Assembly: GCF_914271435.1 (NCBI RefSeq)
Contig: NZ_CAJZAI010000020.1
Coordinates: forward strand, 1-64,000
DNA: 64,000 nucleotides
Source of the DNA: Cupriavidus laharis
GTDB lineage: Bacteria; Pseudomonadota; Gammaproteobacteria; Burkholderiales; Burkholderiaceae
Reading direction: 5' to 3'
Shown here: in pieces, positions 56,550 through 64,000 of the stretch
Position numbering within the stretch: position 1 is the first letter of the stretch
Layout: every line of letters begins with the position of its first letter
Made by a program: the position numbers and the translations under genes
The notes under the pieces: generated by a model
Database searches by the model: none
What the model was told of the DNA's origin: nothing
The model's input: only the letters and a program-made list of their open reading frames with translations

Positions 56550-57011
56550 ATGTTGTTTTCCAGGAAGAAGGGGCTCTCGATCGATACACTGATCGGCGAA
56601 AGCACGGCCATCGACGGCGATCTGGTGTTCTCGGGCGGCCTGCGGCTCGATGGCAAGGTGCGCGGCAATATCCGCGCGGCGAGCGACAAGCCGAGCATGC
56701 TGGTCATCAGCGAAAAGGGCATGGTGGAAGGCGAGATCACCGTCGGACACCTGATCCTGAACGGTACGGTGAAGGGGCCGGTCCACGCCGGCGAACTGCT
56801 TGAACTCCAGCCGCACGCCCGCGTGCTGGGAGAAGTGCGCTATGCCGCTCTCGAGATGCATCAGGGTGCGCTCGTAGAAGGGCGTCTGGTACCGCTTGGC
56901 CAGGAGGAGATCAAGGCACTCCCTAACCTTGTAACCACGGAAAGTGCCGACGAAGACGCCGAAGTCAAGGATTCTCCAGCCGAGGTGGCGGAAGTCGGGA
57001 AAGCGGCTTGA
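56550..57011 (+). CDS. Bactofilin (CcmA-like cytoskeletal protein)
   Basis: A 153-residue bactofilin. The central DUF583 beta-helix (about residues 12-115) shows repeating patterns such as STAIDGDLVFSGGLRLDGKVRGNI, GMVEGEITVGHLILNGTVKGPV and ARVLGEVRYAALEMHQGALVEGRL. The C-terminal tail is acidic. Bactofilins polymerise without nucleotides and often organise peptidoglycan enzymes; an M23 endopeptidase gene lies 3.5 kb downstream. The gene follows the membrane protein by three bases. Confidence 0.92.
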   Translation: MLFSRKKGLSIDTLIGESTAIDGDLVFSGGLRLDGKVRGNIRAASDKPSMLVISEKGMVEGEITVGHLILNGTVKGPVHAGELLELQPHARVLGEVRYAALEMHQGALVEGRLVPLGQEEIKALPNLVTTESADEDAEVKDSPAEVAEVGKAA

Positions 57012-57115
57012 ATACCACGTGCAGTCCTTAGCCAGAAGCCCTTGAAAACCAAGGGTTTCGGCACGATTTTCCAGTAGCGCTTAGAATACAGGCGTATCTA
57101 AACAGGAGAACCCCC

Positions 57116-57484
57116 ATGAACGCAGTCGCAGAGGCACCCGTAACCGAGGACGTGCCGGCACCGTTCGTCTTTACCGACAGCGCCGCCGACAAGGTCAAGC
57201 AGTTGATCGAGGAAGAGGGCAATGCCGAGCTGAAGCTGCGCGTGTTCGTGCAGGGCGGCGGCTGCTCGGGCTTCCAGTATGGCTTCACGTTCGACGAGGA
57301 AGTCAACGAAGACGACACCACCATGGTCAAGAACGGCGTCACCCTGCTGATCGACTCGATGAGCTACCAGTACCTGGTCGGCGCCGAGATCGACTACAAG
57401 GAAGACATCAACGGCGCCCAGTTCGTGATCAAGAACCCGAACGCATCCACCACCTGCGGTTGCGGCTCGTCGTTCTCGGTCTGA
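57116..57484 (+). CDS. erpA: Iron-sulfur cluster insertion protein ErpA
   Basis: A 122-residue A-type Fe-S carrier. The three ligand Cys are in [14 protein letters not shown] and the C-terminal [10 protein letters not shown]. It hands 4Fe-4S clusters to apoproteins. AGGAG lies seven bases before the ATG. TAGAAT at 57082-57087 could be its -10. A bidirectional terminator follows. Confidence 0.96.
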   Translation: MNAVAEAPVTEDVPAPFVFTDSAADKVKQLIEEEGNAELKLRVFVQGGGCSGFQYGFTFDEEVNEDDTTMVKNGVTLLIDSMSYQYLVGAEIDYKEDINGAQFVIKNPNASTTCGCGSSFSV

Positions 57485-57500
57485 GGCAAGACGCTTCGAA

Positions 57501-57531
57501 AAAAAAGCGCACCTTCGGGTGCGCTTTTTTT
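57501..57531. terminator. Bidirectional terminator between erpA and the dioxygenase gene
   Basis: AAAAAAGCGCACC (57501-57513), loop TTCG, GGTGCGC (57518-57524), then seven T. It separates convergent genes, and its T-run overlaps the stop codon of the dioxygenase-like gene (57530-57532). Confidence 0.92.
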
Positions 57532-58330
57532 ATCCCTGCGTGGCCCGCCAGACCACCGGAAACCAGTCTTCCCGCATCCGCTCGCCGGTTTGCTGGGCGA
57601 TGCCGGGGAACGGTGGCGAAGTACGTCCGGGTCGTACCATGAACCGCACGTCGTCCCCAAGGAAGCGCGCCGAGAACGCGCGGCGCCGGCTGGTGCCCGT
57701 ATTGCCGGCGGCGCCGTGTACGGTGCGGAAATCGAACACCACCGCATCGCCGGGTTCCAGCTCCGGCTGGAGGATAGTGTGGCTGCCGTCTTCGATGTCG
57801 GGCATTTCCATGAAGGCATCGTCGCCGCCGTAGAAGTTCTCGTTGCTGGCCCAGCGCTTTGGCCGCACCAGCCGCGGCCAGCGGTGCGAGCCCGCCACTA
57901 CCCGTAGCGTATTGGCCTGCGTCACGGGGTCCAGCGGAATCCAGTAGCTCGCGGTCTGCAGGCCATCCACGCAGTAATAGGGCAGGTCCTGATGCCAGGG
58001 TGTCGCCTTGGCCGTGCCGGGTTCCTTGACGAGGATGTGCTCATGGAACACCTGTACCGCCTGTGACTGCATGATCTGCCCGGCAATGGCGGCAGCCGGC
58101 GAATGGCGGATGAAGGCCTCGAACGGCTCGATGCGCTGCCAGTTGCAGTAGTCCTCGAAGAAGCGCCCGCGCTCGCCGTCGCGCACATTTTCGATCGCGA
58201 ACGGGCCGGGCTGGGCCAGGTTCTGTTCAAAGCCACCGCGCAACCGCTCCACCCAATCGGTGAAGGCGCCGCGCAGCACCAGCACGCCGTCGCGCTGGTA
58301 GGTGCTGACCTGTTCTGCTGTGATTTCCAT
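57530..58330 (-). CDS. Phytanoyl-CoA dioxygenase family protein
   Basis: A 266-residue Fe(II)/2-oxoglutarate-dependent oxygenase. The facial triad is visible as His and Asp in TPWHQDLPYYC and a distal His in FDFRTVHGAAGN; the Arg in RRRAFSARF would bind 2-oxoglutarate. The substrate is unknown; relatives hydroxylate acyl-CoAs, amino acid derivatives or other small molecules. The start at 58330 is chosen because MEITAEQVSTYQRDGVLVLRG is the family opening; a longer frame overlaps the operator. It is divergent from a LysR gene that probably controls it. Confidence 0.87.
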   Translation of the reverse strand: MEITAEQVSTYQRDGVLVLRGAFTDWVERLRGGFEQNLAQPGPFAIENVRDGERGRFFEDYCNWQRIEPFEAFIRHSPAAAIAGQIMQSQAVQVFHEHILVKEPGTAKATPWHQDLPYYCVDGLQTASYWIPLDPVTQANTLRVVAGSHRWPRLVRPKRWASNENFYGGDDAFMEMPDIEDGSHTILQPELEPGDAVVFDFRTVHGAAGNTGTSRRRAFSARFLGDDVRFMVRPGRTSPPFPGIAQQTGERMREDWFPVVWRATQG

Positions 58331-58378
58331 GGCAAGGCTCCGGTGCGGGGACCAGCCCAGTATCGGCAACCGCGATCA

Positions 58379-58418
58379 ATAGGAAAAGCATATATTTCCT
58401 ATGCTGCAATATAGGAAA
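58379..58418. promoter_or_regulatory. LysR operator with three ATAGGAAA half-sites
   Basis: ATAGGAAA (58379-58386) and TTTCCTAT (58395-58402) form an inverted repeat with eight bases between. A third copy ATAGGAAA is at 58411-58418, ending two bases before the LysR ATG. The region lies between the divergent oxygenase and LysR genes. Confidence 0.75.
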
Positions 58419-58420
58419 TC

Positions 58421-59326
58421 ATGATCCCCTTCTCCTTCCGGCAACTGGAGTACTTCGTGGCGGCTGCCGAGCATGGCAGCATCAGCGCCGCCGCGCGGGC
58501 GCGCCATGTGTCCCAGCCCTCAGTGTCGACGGCCATCGCGCAACTGGAGGACACGCTGGGCGAGGCGCTGTTCCGCCGGCAGGTCAGCCGCGGTCTCGAG
58601 CTCACGCCTGCCGGCCAGCGTCTGCTCACCCGGGCGCGTGACATCCTTGCGCTCGCAGCGGGGATCACCGTCGACGAGGCGGGACAGCAAGGACTCAGCG
58701 GCCGGCTGTCTTTGACCTGCTTCCAGGATCTGGGCCCGTATTTTGTTCCGCGCCTGCTGGCGGGTTTCCGCGAGCGCCACCCGGCGGTTTCCGTCACGCT
58801 GTTCGAGGCGGATCTGGCGACGGTCCATCGGACCTTGCAGGCCGGCAAGGCGGAGCTCGCGCTGACGTACGACCTCGGTTTCGACCAGCGCGTCGACCGA
58901 TGGGCACTGGCGAGCCTGCCCCCTTACGCGCTGCTGCCCGCGAACCATCCGCGGGCCGGTCAGCGTGACATCAGCCTCGCCGAACTGGCTGGCGAGCGCC
59001 TGATCCTTGAGGACATCGCGCAAACACGTGAGTACTTCCTGTCGCTGTTCTGGGCGCACGGACTGCATCCGACGCTGCACCAGTACACCCAGACCTTCGA
59101 GATGCAGCGCGGCCTCGTGGCGCATGGCTATGGTGTGGCGCTGTCGTGCACGCGCCCGGCGGGCGACCACAGCTATGACGGCCTGCCCATTGCGTGCCTG
59201 CCGATGCGCGAGCCGGTGACCGCGCAGCGGGTCGTGCTGGCACGCGCGCAGGCCGTGCGCGCGTCGCCGTTGGCGCAGGCGTTCATCGATTGGGTTGTGG
59301 AGAGCGGGCATGCGGCGCCGGCCTGA
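58421..59326 (+). CDS. LysR family transcriptional regulator
   Basis: A 301-residue LysR regulator. The HTH reads FSFRQLEYFVAAAEHGSISAAARARHVSQPSVSTAIAQLEDTLGEALFRR, followed by a substrate-binding domain (GRLSLTCFQDLGPYFVPRLLAGF). It is divergent from the phytanoyl-CoA dioxygenase-like gene and starts right beside the third operator half-site, which suggests it blocks its own expression and activates the oxygenase gene when an inducer is present. The inducer is unknown. Confidence 0.92.
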   Translation: MIPFSFRQLEYFVAAAEHGSISAAARARHVSQPSVSTAIAQLEDTLGEALFRRQVSRGLELTPAGQRLLTRARDILALAAGITVDEAGQQGLSGRLSLTCFQDLGPYFVPRLLAGFRERHPAVSVTLFEADLATVHRTLQAGKAELALTYDLGFDQRVDRWALASLPPYALLPANHPRAGQRDISLAELAGERLILEDIAQTREYFLSLFWAHGLHPTLHQYTQTFEMQRGLVAHGYGVALSCTRPAGDHSYDGLPIACLPMREPVTAQRVVLARAQAVRASPLAQAFIDWVVESGHAAPA

Positions 59327-59346
59327 GCCGGGCCGGTGCAACGCGG

Positions 59347-60474
59347 TCAGCGGGGATAGATCGCGCCGAGTACGCGCGAACCGGCGGCACCGGTGACGGT
59401 GGCGACATTGCCCGGCAGACGGAGCAGGCACTGGCGCGCCAGCCAGGCGAAGGCGATGGCCTCGACCTGGGAAACCGGCACGCCATAGTCCTCGGTTGTC
59501 TGTACGGCCAAACCGGGCAACGCCTGCGCCAGGCGCCGCATGATGTAGCCGTTGCGCGCACCGCCACCGCAGACGATCAGGCGCCGCGCCTGCGGCGCGT
59601 GGGCGCAAACATCGCGTGCAATCGCTTCGGCGGTCAGCGCGGCCAGTGTCGCCTGCACATCGGCTGGCGTCGGCGCGGGACCGCCCCGCATTGCTAGGCG
59701 CGCTTCCAGCCAGGCGGGATGGAACAGGTCGCGGCCCGTGCTCTTGGGGGGCGCCGCATTGAAATAGGGATCGGCCAGGCATTCGGCCAGCAGCGCTTCA
59801 TCCACATGTCCGCTCGCGGCCCATGCGCCGTCGTTGTCGAACGGCATGCCGAGCTGTTCGCCGATCCAGTAGTCAAGCAGCGCATTGCCGGGCCCGCAAT
59901 CGAAGCCGATCACGGCGCCGCCGTTGCCAGGCAGCACGCTGATGTTGGAGATACCGCCGATATTGCAGACCACGCGGGCCTCGGCCCCGTCGCCGAACAG
60001 CGCGTGGTGCAGCGCCGGCACCAGCGGCGCGCCCTGGCCGCCCGCCGCCACGTCGCGGCTGCGGAAATCCGCCACCACGTCGATGCCTGTCAGTTCCGCC
60101 AGCAGCGCGGGATGCTGGCTTTGCCGCGTGTATCCGATCTCGTCGTAAAGGCCCGGGCGATGGCGGATGGTCTGCCCATGCGCACCGATCGCCGCGACAT
60201 CATCCGGCCGCAGCCCCGCCTGTCCGAGCAGTGCGGTCACGCAGCCCGCATAGACACGTGCGAGCGCATTGGCCGCCAGCGCCTCGCGATGGATCTCGTT
60301 CTCGCCCGGCTGTTGCAACTGGCCGAAGTCAGCACGCAGCGTGTCGGGAAAGGGCTCGTGCGCGGCGGCCAGCACGGCCGGGCGCTCGCCGCTGAAGTCC
60401 ACCAGCACGGCGTCCGCGCCGTCCATGCTGGTGCCAGACATGATGCCGATATAGCAGTCGCCGTGCGCGCGCAT
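59347..60474 (-). CDS. anmK: Anhydro-N-acetylmuramic acid kinase
   Basis: A 375-residue sugar kinase of the ASKHA fold. [20 protein letters not shown] is the hallmark AnmK opening, and [29 protein letters not shown] and [18 protein letters not shown] follow. It phosphorylates anhydro-MurNAc from turned-over peptidoglycan. The M23 endopeptidase gene is just upstream in the same direction, so wall recycling and remodelling genes are together. Confidence 0.95.
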   Translation of the reverse strand: MRAHGDCYIGIMSGTSMDGADAVLVDFSGERPAVLAAAHEPFPDTLRADFGQLQQPGENEIHREALAANALARVYAGCVTALLGQAGLRPDDVAAIGAHGQTIRHRPGLYDEIGYTRQSQHPALLAELTGIDVVADFRSRDVAAGGQGAPLVPALHHALFGDGAEARVVCNIGGISNISVLPGNGGAVIGFDCGPGNALLDYWIGEQLGMPFDNDGAWAASGHVDEALLAECLADPYFNAAPPKSTGRDLFHPAWLEARLAMRGGPAPTPADVQATLAALTAEAIARDVCAHAPQARRLIVCGGGARNGYIMRRLAQALPGLAVQTTEDYGVPVSQVEAIAFAWLARQCLLRLPGNVATVTGAAGSRVLGAIYPR

Positions 60475-60497
60475 GGAGTCTCCGGGCGGAGCGGCTG

Positions 60498-61892
60498 TCA
60501 GTTGGCCGCCGTAAGGACGTTGTAAGTGCGCAGCGCGTTGATGCGGCTGAGCATCTCACTGGTATAGCCGAGGAATTCCTGGCGCGCCTTGCCGGTCAGC
60601 ACCGGTGCTTCCATCAGCGTGATGCTCAGCGGGTTCTGCGGCACGTCGTTGAAGCGGAACTCGTAGTGCAAATGCGGCCCGGTGGCCCATCCGGTCTGGC
60701 CGACATAGCCGATGACCTGGCCCTGCGACACTCGTTGCCCCTGGTGCACGCCGGCAAAACCGGACAGGTGGGCGTAGTAGGTGGAATAGCCGTTCGCGTG
60801 CTTCAGGATGATGATGTTGCCGTAACCGTTCTGGCTGCCGACAAAGTCGATCACGCCTTCGCCGGTGGCCAGCACCTTGGTGCCCGTCGGCGCGGCGAAG
60901 TCGACGCCCTTGTGTTGGGCCCACGCATGGTGCAGCGGATGCTCGCGGCCGCCGAAGCCCGACGACACGCGCGAGAATTCCACCGGCGAACGCAGGAACG
61001 GACGCTTCATGCTGCGGCCGTCGAAAGTGTAGTAGGCGCCGTTGCTCTCGCCTTCGGGCGCGAACCAGAGGGCCTGGTGGAGCTGGTTCCGGTTGATCAG
61101 CTCGATTGCCACCACGCGGCCGTTGCGGATGAATGTGCCATCCTGGAAGCCGGCTTCGTAGATGATGCGGAAGCGGTCGCCGCTGGCGATGTCATGCTGG
61201 AAATCGATCACGCCCGAGAAGATCGACAGCATTTGCTGCACGACCTCGTCGGGCACATTGGCCGCGTCCATGGCCTTGAAGAAGCCGCCAGACGAAATCG
61301 AGCCAGACGCCATTTCATAACGCAGATCGTTTTCGACGTTCTGCATGCGGGCCTTGTAGGTCGTTGTGCCACCGGCCTTTGCCGGCTCGACCCGCTCGAT
61401 CACGAGTTCGCGCGAAGTCGCGGCATCGCCGCCCAGGTTGGCCTGCAGCGACACCAGCATGTTGCTGTCGTCGATCTGCGCCTGCACGGCCTGGCCTGGA
61501 TTGACGTTGAACAGGGCGCGCGCGGTCGGGTTCTTCAGGATGAAGGCCTGCGCGTCGGGATCGTCCACGCCCAGGCGGCGCAGCAGCGAGGCAATGGTGT
61601 CGCCGCGCTGCATGCGATCCTGGCGCACGTAGACGGCATCGGTATCGATATCGGCAAGCTGTTCGAGCTGTTCGCGCACATCGGGCATGCGCAGTGGCTC
61701 GTTCACGCGCGGCGCGCGCGGGTCATCGAAGGCGCTGCGCGGCGCAACGCCCATGGCAGCGGCCATGCCGAGCGTGAACATCGCGCCCACGGAAGCCGTG
61801 AGTTGCTTGCGCCGTCGCGCGTGCTGGGGGTTGGTCGGGTCGACGAGAACCACCAGTTCACGCGCGAAAACTTCGCGGAGTCTGGACCACAT
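60498..61892 (-). CDS. M23 family peptidoglycan DD-metalloendopeptidase
   Basis: A 464-residue envelope protein with an N-terminal cytoplasmic part and membrane helix ([18 protein letters not shown], about 32-50), a LysM/OapA-like region ([19 protein letters not shown], about 90-130), and a C-terminal M23 domain. Zinc ligands lie in [14 protein letters not shown] and in HLHYEFRF. It cuts peptide crosslinks in peptidoglycan to allow growth. The start is ATG at 61892, with a GTG directly before it. It is divergent from tyrS and lies 23 bases from anmK. Confidence 0.92.
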   Translation of the reverse strand: MWSRLREVFARELVVLVDPTNPQHARRRKQLTASVGAMFTLGMAAAMGVAPRSAFDDPRAPRVNEPLRMPDVREQLEQLADIDTDAVYVRQDRMQRGDTIASLLRRLGVDDPDAQAFILKNPTARALFNVNPGQAVQAQIDDSNMLVSLQANLGGDAATSRELVIERVEPAKAGGTTTYKARMQNVENDLRYEMASGSISSGGFFKAMDAANVPDEVVQQMLSIFSGVIDFQHDIASGDRFRIIYEAGFQDGTFIRNGRVVAIELINRNQLHQALWFAPEGESNGAYYTFDGRSMKRPFLRSPVEFSRVSSGFGGREHPLHHAWAQHKGVDFAAPTGTKVLATGEGVIDFVGSQNGYGNIIILKHANGYSTYYAHLSGFAGVHQGQRVSQGQVIGYVGQTGWATGPHLHYEFRFNDVPQNPLSITLMEAPVLTGKARQEFLGYTSEMLSRINALRTYNVLTAAN

Positions 61893-62134
61893 CACGTAAA
61901 ATTCAACCTTGGTCTGGGCACCGCTGCCGCGACGATGTGTGTCGTCTGCCTTCCTCCCCCGAGGTGCGGCGCGGGCTGTTCATCTTTATTTGCCGCCTGG
62001 TGCGAGCACTAGAATGGCGGGTGGCGCGCGGGCTTGATACCGCTTGGCGCCGGAAAGCGCGGATTATACCAAGAATCGGCCCGGGGCCGAGTGGCGCATC
62101 CGCCAAATTTTCATGTATTTCAAAGACTTACGTC

Positions 62135-63376
62135 ATGACTGAAGCATCCTCCGGCCCCGCGGCCAAATTTCCCCTCACGCCGTCGGTGATGCACGCGCTG
62201 GAGGTGTCCAAACGCGGCTGCGACGAACTGCTGATCGAAGCCGAATGGCTGCAAAAGCTGGCCCGCAGCGAAGCGACCGGCGTTCCGCTGCGCATCAAGC
62301 TCGGCCTCGACCCCACCGCGCCCGACATCCACATCGGCCACACGGTCGTGCTGAACAAGCTGCGTCAGCTGCAAGACCTGGGCCATCAGGTGATCTTCCT
62401 GATCGGCGACTTCACCTCGACCATCGGTGACCCGTCCGGCCGCAACAGCACCCGGCCGCCGCTCACGCGCGAGCAGATCGAGGCCAACGCCCAGACCTAC
62501 TACCGCCAGGCCAGCCTGGTGCTGGATCCGTCGCGCACCGAGATCCGCTACAACAGCGAGTGGTGTGATCCGCTCGGCGCGCGCGGCATGATCCAGCTCG
62601 CCGCCAAGTACACCGTGGCCCGGATGATGGAGCGCGACGACTTCACCAAACGGTTCCGGTCTGGGATTCCCATTTCGGTGCATGAGTTCCTTTATCCGCT
62701 CATGCAGGGCTACGATTCGGTCGCGCTGAAGTCCGACCTGGAGCTTGGCGGCACCGACCAGAAGTTCAACCTGCTGGTCGGGCGCGAGCTGCAAAAGGAA
62801 TACGGCCAGGAGCCGCAGTGCATCCTGACCATGCCGTTGCTGGTGGGTCTGGACGGCGTCGAGAAGATGTCCAAGTCCAAGGGCAACTACGTCGGCGTGA
62901 CCGAGGCGCCCAACGAGATGTTCGGCAAGCTGATGAGTATCTCGGACGACCTGATGTGGCAGTACTACACGCTGCTGTCGTTCCGTCCGCTCAACGAGAT
63001 CGACCTGATGAAGCAGGAAGTGGCGCTCGGCCGCAATCCGCGCGACTGCAAGGTGCTGCTGGCGCAGGAGATCGTGGCGCGCTTCCACAGCCAGGCCGAT
63101 GCCGAGAAGGCGCTCGAGGACTTCAACCACCGCGCGCGCGGCGGCGTGCCGGACGATATCCCGGCAGTCAGCCTGTCGGGCGCGCCACTGGGCATCGCGC
63201 AACTGCTCAAGCAGGCCAACCTGGTGCCGTCCACGTCCGAAGCCAACCGCAATATCGAGCAGGGCGGCGTGAAGATCGACGGCGCCACGGTCAGCGACAA
63301 GGCCACCAAGGTGGCTGCGGGCACCTATGTGGTTCAGGTGGGCAAGCGCCGCTTTGCCCGCGTGACGCTGGCCTGA
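62135..63376 (+). CDS. tyrS: Tyrosyl-tRNA synthetase
   Basis: A 413-residue class I synthetase. The ATP motif HIGH is in [17 protein letters not shown], and [11 protein letters not shown] is the second motif. The C-terminal S4 RNA-binding domain ends [37 protein letters not shown]. It charges tRNA-Tyr. The start [15 protein letters not shown] at 62135 fits the family; the upstream in-frame stretch is noncoding. dtd follows by eight bases. Confidence 0.97.
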   Translation: MTEASSGPAAKFPLTPSVMHALEVSKRGCDELLIEAEWLQKLARSEATGVPLRIKLGLDPTAPDIHIGHTVVLNKLRQLQDLGHQVIFLIGDFTSTIGDPSGRNSTRPPLTREQIEANAQTYYRQASLVLDPSRTEIRYNSEWCDPLGARGMIQLAAKYTVARMMERDDFTKRFRSGIPISVHEFLYPLMQGYDSVALKSDLELGGTDQKFNLLVGRELQKEYGQEPQCILTMPLLVGLDGVEKMSKSKGNYVGVTEAPNEMFGKLMSISDDLMWQYYTLLSFRPLNEIDLMKQEVALGRNPRDCKVLLAQEIVARFHSQADAEKALEDFNHRARGGVPDDIPAVSLSGAPLGIAQLLKQANLVPSTSEANRNIEQGGVKIDGATVSDKATKVAAGTYVVQVGKRRFARVTLA

Positions 63377-63384
63377 GGCGGACG

Positions 63385-63855
63385 ATGATCGCACTGATCC
63401 AGCGCGTATCGCGGGCCAGCGTGACCGTCGGTGGCCGTACCACCGGGGAGATCGGTGCCGGGCTGCTGGCGCTGGTGTGCGCCGAGCGTGGCGATACCGA
63501 GGCGCAGGCCGACCGCCTGCTGGCCAAGATGCTGTCCTACCGCGTGTTTTCGGACGCGGACGGCAAGATGAACCTGCCGGTGCAGAACATGGACGGCAAC
63601 GGCGGAGCGGGCGGGCTGCTGGTGGTGTCGCAGTTCACGCTGGCGGCCGATACCAACAGCGGTACCCGCCCCAGCTTCACGCCGGCGGCTTCGCCCGAGG
63701 ACGGGCGCCGCCTGTATGAGTATTTCGTCGAGCGGGCGCGTGCGTCGCACCCGGAGGTGCAGACCGGCGAGTTCGGGGCGATGATGCAGGTCAGCCTGAC
63801 CAACGACGGTCCGGTGACATTCTGGCTGCGCGTGCCACCGCCCGCCAACGCCTGA
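63385..63855 (+). CDS. dtd: D-aminoacyl-tRNA deacylase
   Basis: A 156-residue Dtd. Active-site motifs [17 protein letters not shown] and the cross-subunit NDGPVTFWL are present, and the opening [17 protein letters not shown] is typical. It frees tRNAs charged by mistake with D-amino acids or glycine. It follows tyrS by eight bases, a functional pairing since D-Tyr-tRNA is a main substrate. Confidence 0.96.
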   Translation: MIALIQRVSRASVTVGGRTTGEIGAGLLALVCAERGDTEAQADRLLAKMLSYRVFSDADGKMNLPVQNMDGNGGAGGLLVVSQFTLAADTNSGTRPSFTPAASPEDGRRLYEYFVERARASHPEVQTGEFGAMMQVSLTNDGPVTFWLRVPPPANA

Positions 63856-63874
63856 CCGACCGCAGGAAACCACG

Positions 63875-63896
63875 ATGGCCGCGCCGGCGCGGCCAT
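63875..63896. other. Perfect 22-base palindrome after dtd
   Basis: ATGGCCGCGCC/GGCGCGGCCAT is fully self-complementary and lies between dtd and the next gene. No T-run follows, so it may be an RNA-processing hairpin or a weak terminator. Confidence 0.6.
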
Positions 63897-63915
63897 TCAC
63901 AGACAGGAGAGACAA

Positions 63916-64000
63916 ATGAAACTCTGGAGCAAGTCCTTCGCCGACAACGCGCCGATTCCGGGCGAGTTCGCCTTCTGCGTGCCGGATGCCGCCACACACG
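63916..64000 (+). CDS. YbhB/YbcL family Raf kinase inhibitor-like protein, partial
   Basis: Only the first 28 residues are inside the window (MKLWSKSFADNAPIPGEFAF, then CVPDAATH). This opening matches the bacterial PEBP family YbhB/YbcL, whose function is not settled. GGAGAG stands six bases before the ATG. The gene is cut by the window end. Confidence 0.7.
   Translation, partial: MKLWSKSFADNAPIPGEFAFCVPDAATH

Noticed and set aside
61893-62134. Upstream in-frame extension of TyrS
   Set aside because: The family N-terminus fits the ATG at 62135, and the stretch is the divergent promoter region for the M23 gene.

Overview
The window looks like a piece of the main chromosome of a high-GC beta-proteobacterium of the Burkholderiaceae, most like Cupriavidus or Ralstonia. 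The reasons are the very high GC codon use, the order rplM-rpsI-membrane protein-bactofilin-erpA ... anmK-M23 peptidase-tyrS-dtd, a complete glutamate/aspartate transport operon behind gdhA, and several families of structured intergenic repeats of the kind seen in that group. The genus is inferred from remembered gene order and protein style, not from a database search. No prophage, insertion sequence, CRISPR array, rRNA or tRNA was recognised.

Region 1 (183-8616, minus strand) is one leftward cluster for a molybdenum hydroxylase of the CO dehydrogenase type: small 2Fe-2S subunit, large Mo subunit, FAD subunit, then the maturation set MoxR/CoxD, CoxE, CoxG, XdhC and a MocA-like cytidylyltransferase. 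The large subunit carries AYRGAGR, the form II signature, so the substrate is uncertain. Region 2 (8929-18345) holds a DedA/YqaA-like membrane protein, a 1324-residue FAD/Fe-S oxidoreductase coupled to a HIT protein, a YddA-type ABC exporter, a DUF971 protein, ubiE and a Tim44-like protein. Region 3 (18495-26346) has ubiJ and ubiB, a TPMT-like methyltransferase, a sodium:solute symporter with a long leader, an FmdB zinc ribbon, a DUF502 membrane protein and aspS.

Region 4 (26551-30706) groups a coiled-coil membrane protein, nudB, an EEP-family phosphatase, mobB and clsB. Region 5 (30989-38617) is a beta-oxidation operon behind a TetR regulator: acyl-CoA dehydrogenase, a FadN-type bifunctional enzyme, thiolase and enoyl-CoA hydratase, with a convergent acyl-CoA thioesterase. 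Region 6 (38736-47777) has an Atm1-like ABC exporter, an Lrp regulator, a cupin dioxygenase with a divergent LysR gene, gdhA and gltIJKL. Region 7 (47850-53133) has a class II amidotransferase, a tartrate dehydrogenase/glycerate kinase pair, pyrC and a DUF3025 protein.

Region 8 (53162-57484) is RNA-rich: rnpB, an OsmC protein, an AT-rich segment leading to an apparently independent small RNA of about 160 nt that displays an anti-Shine-Dalgarno loop, then rplM-rpsI, a DUF6776-like membrane protein, bactofilin and erpA. Region 9 (57530-64000) has a phytanoyl-CoA dioxygenase-like gene divergent from its own LysR regulator with a clear operator, anmK, an M23 endopeptidase, tyrS, dtd and the beginning of a YbhB-like gene cut by the window end.

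The most attractive unexplained items are the candidate small RNA (54285-54445), the two LysR/oxygenase pairs with visible operators, the form II Mo hydroxylase of unknown substrate, and three families of intergenic inverted repeats.
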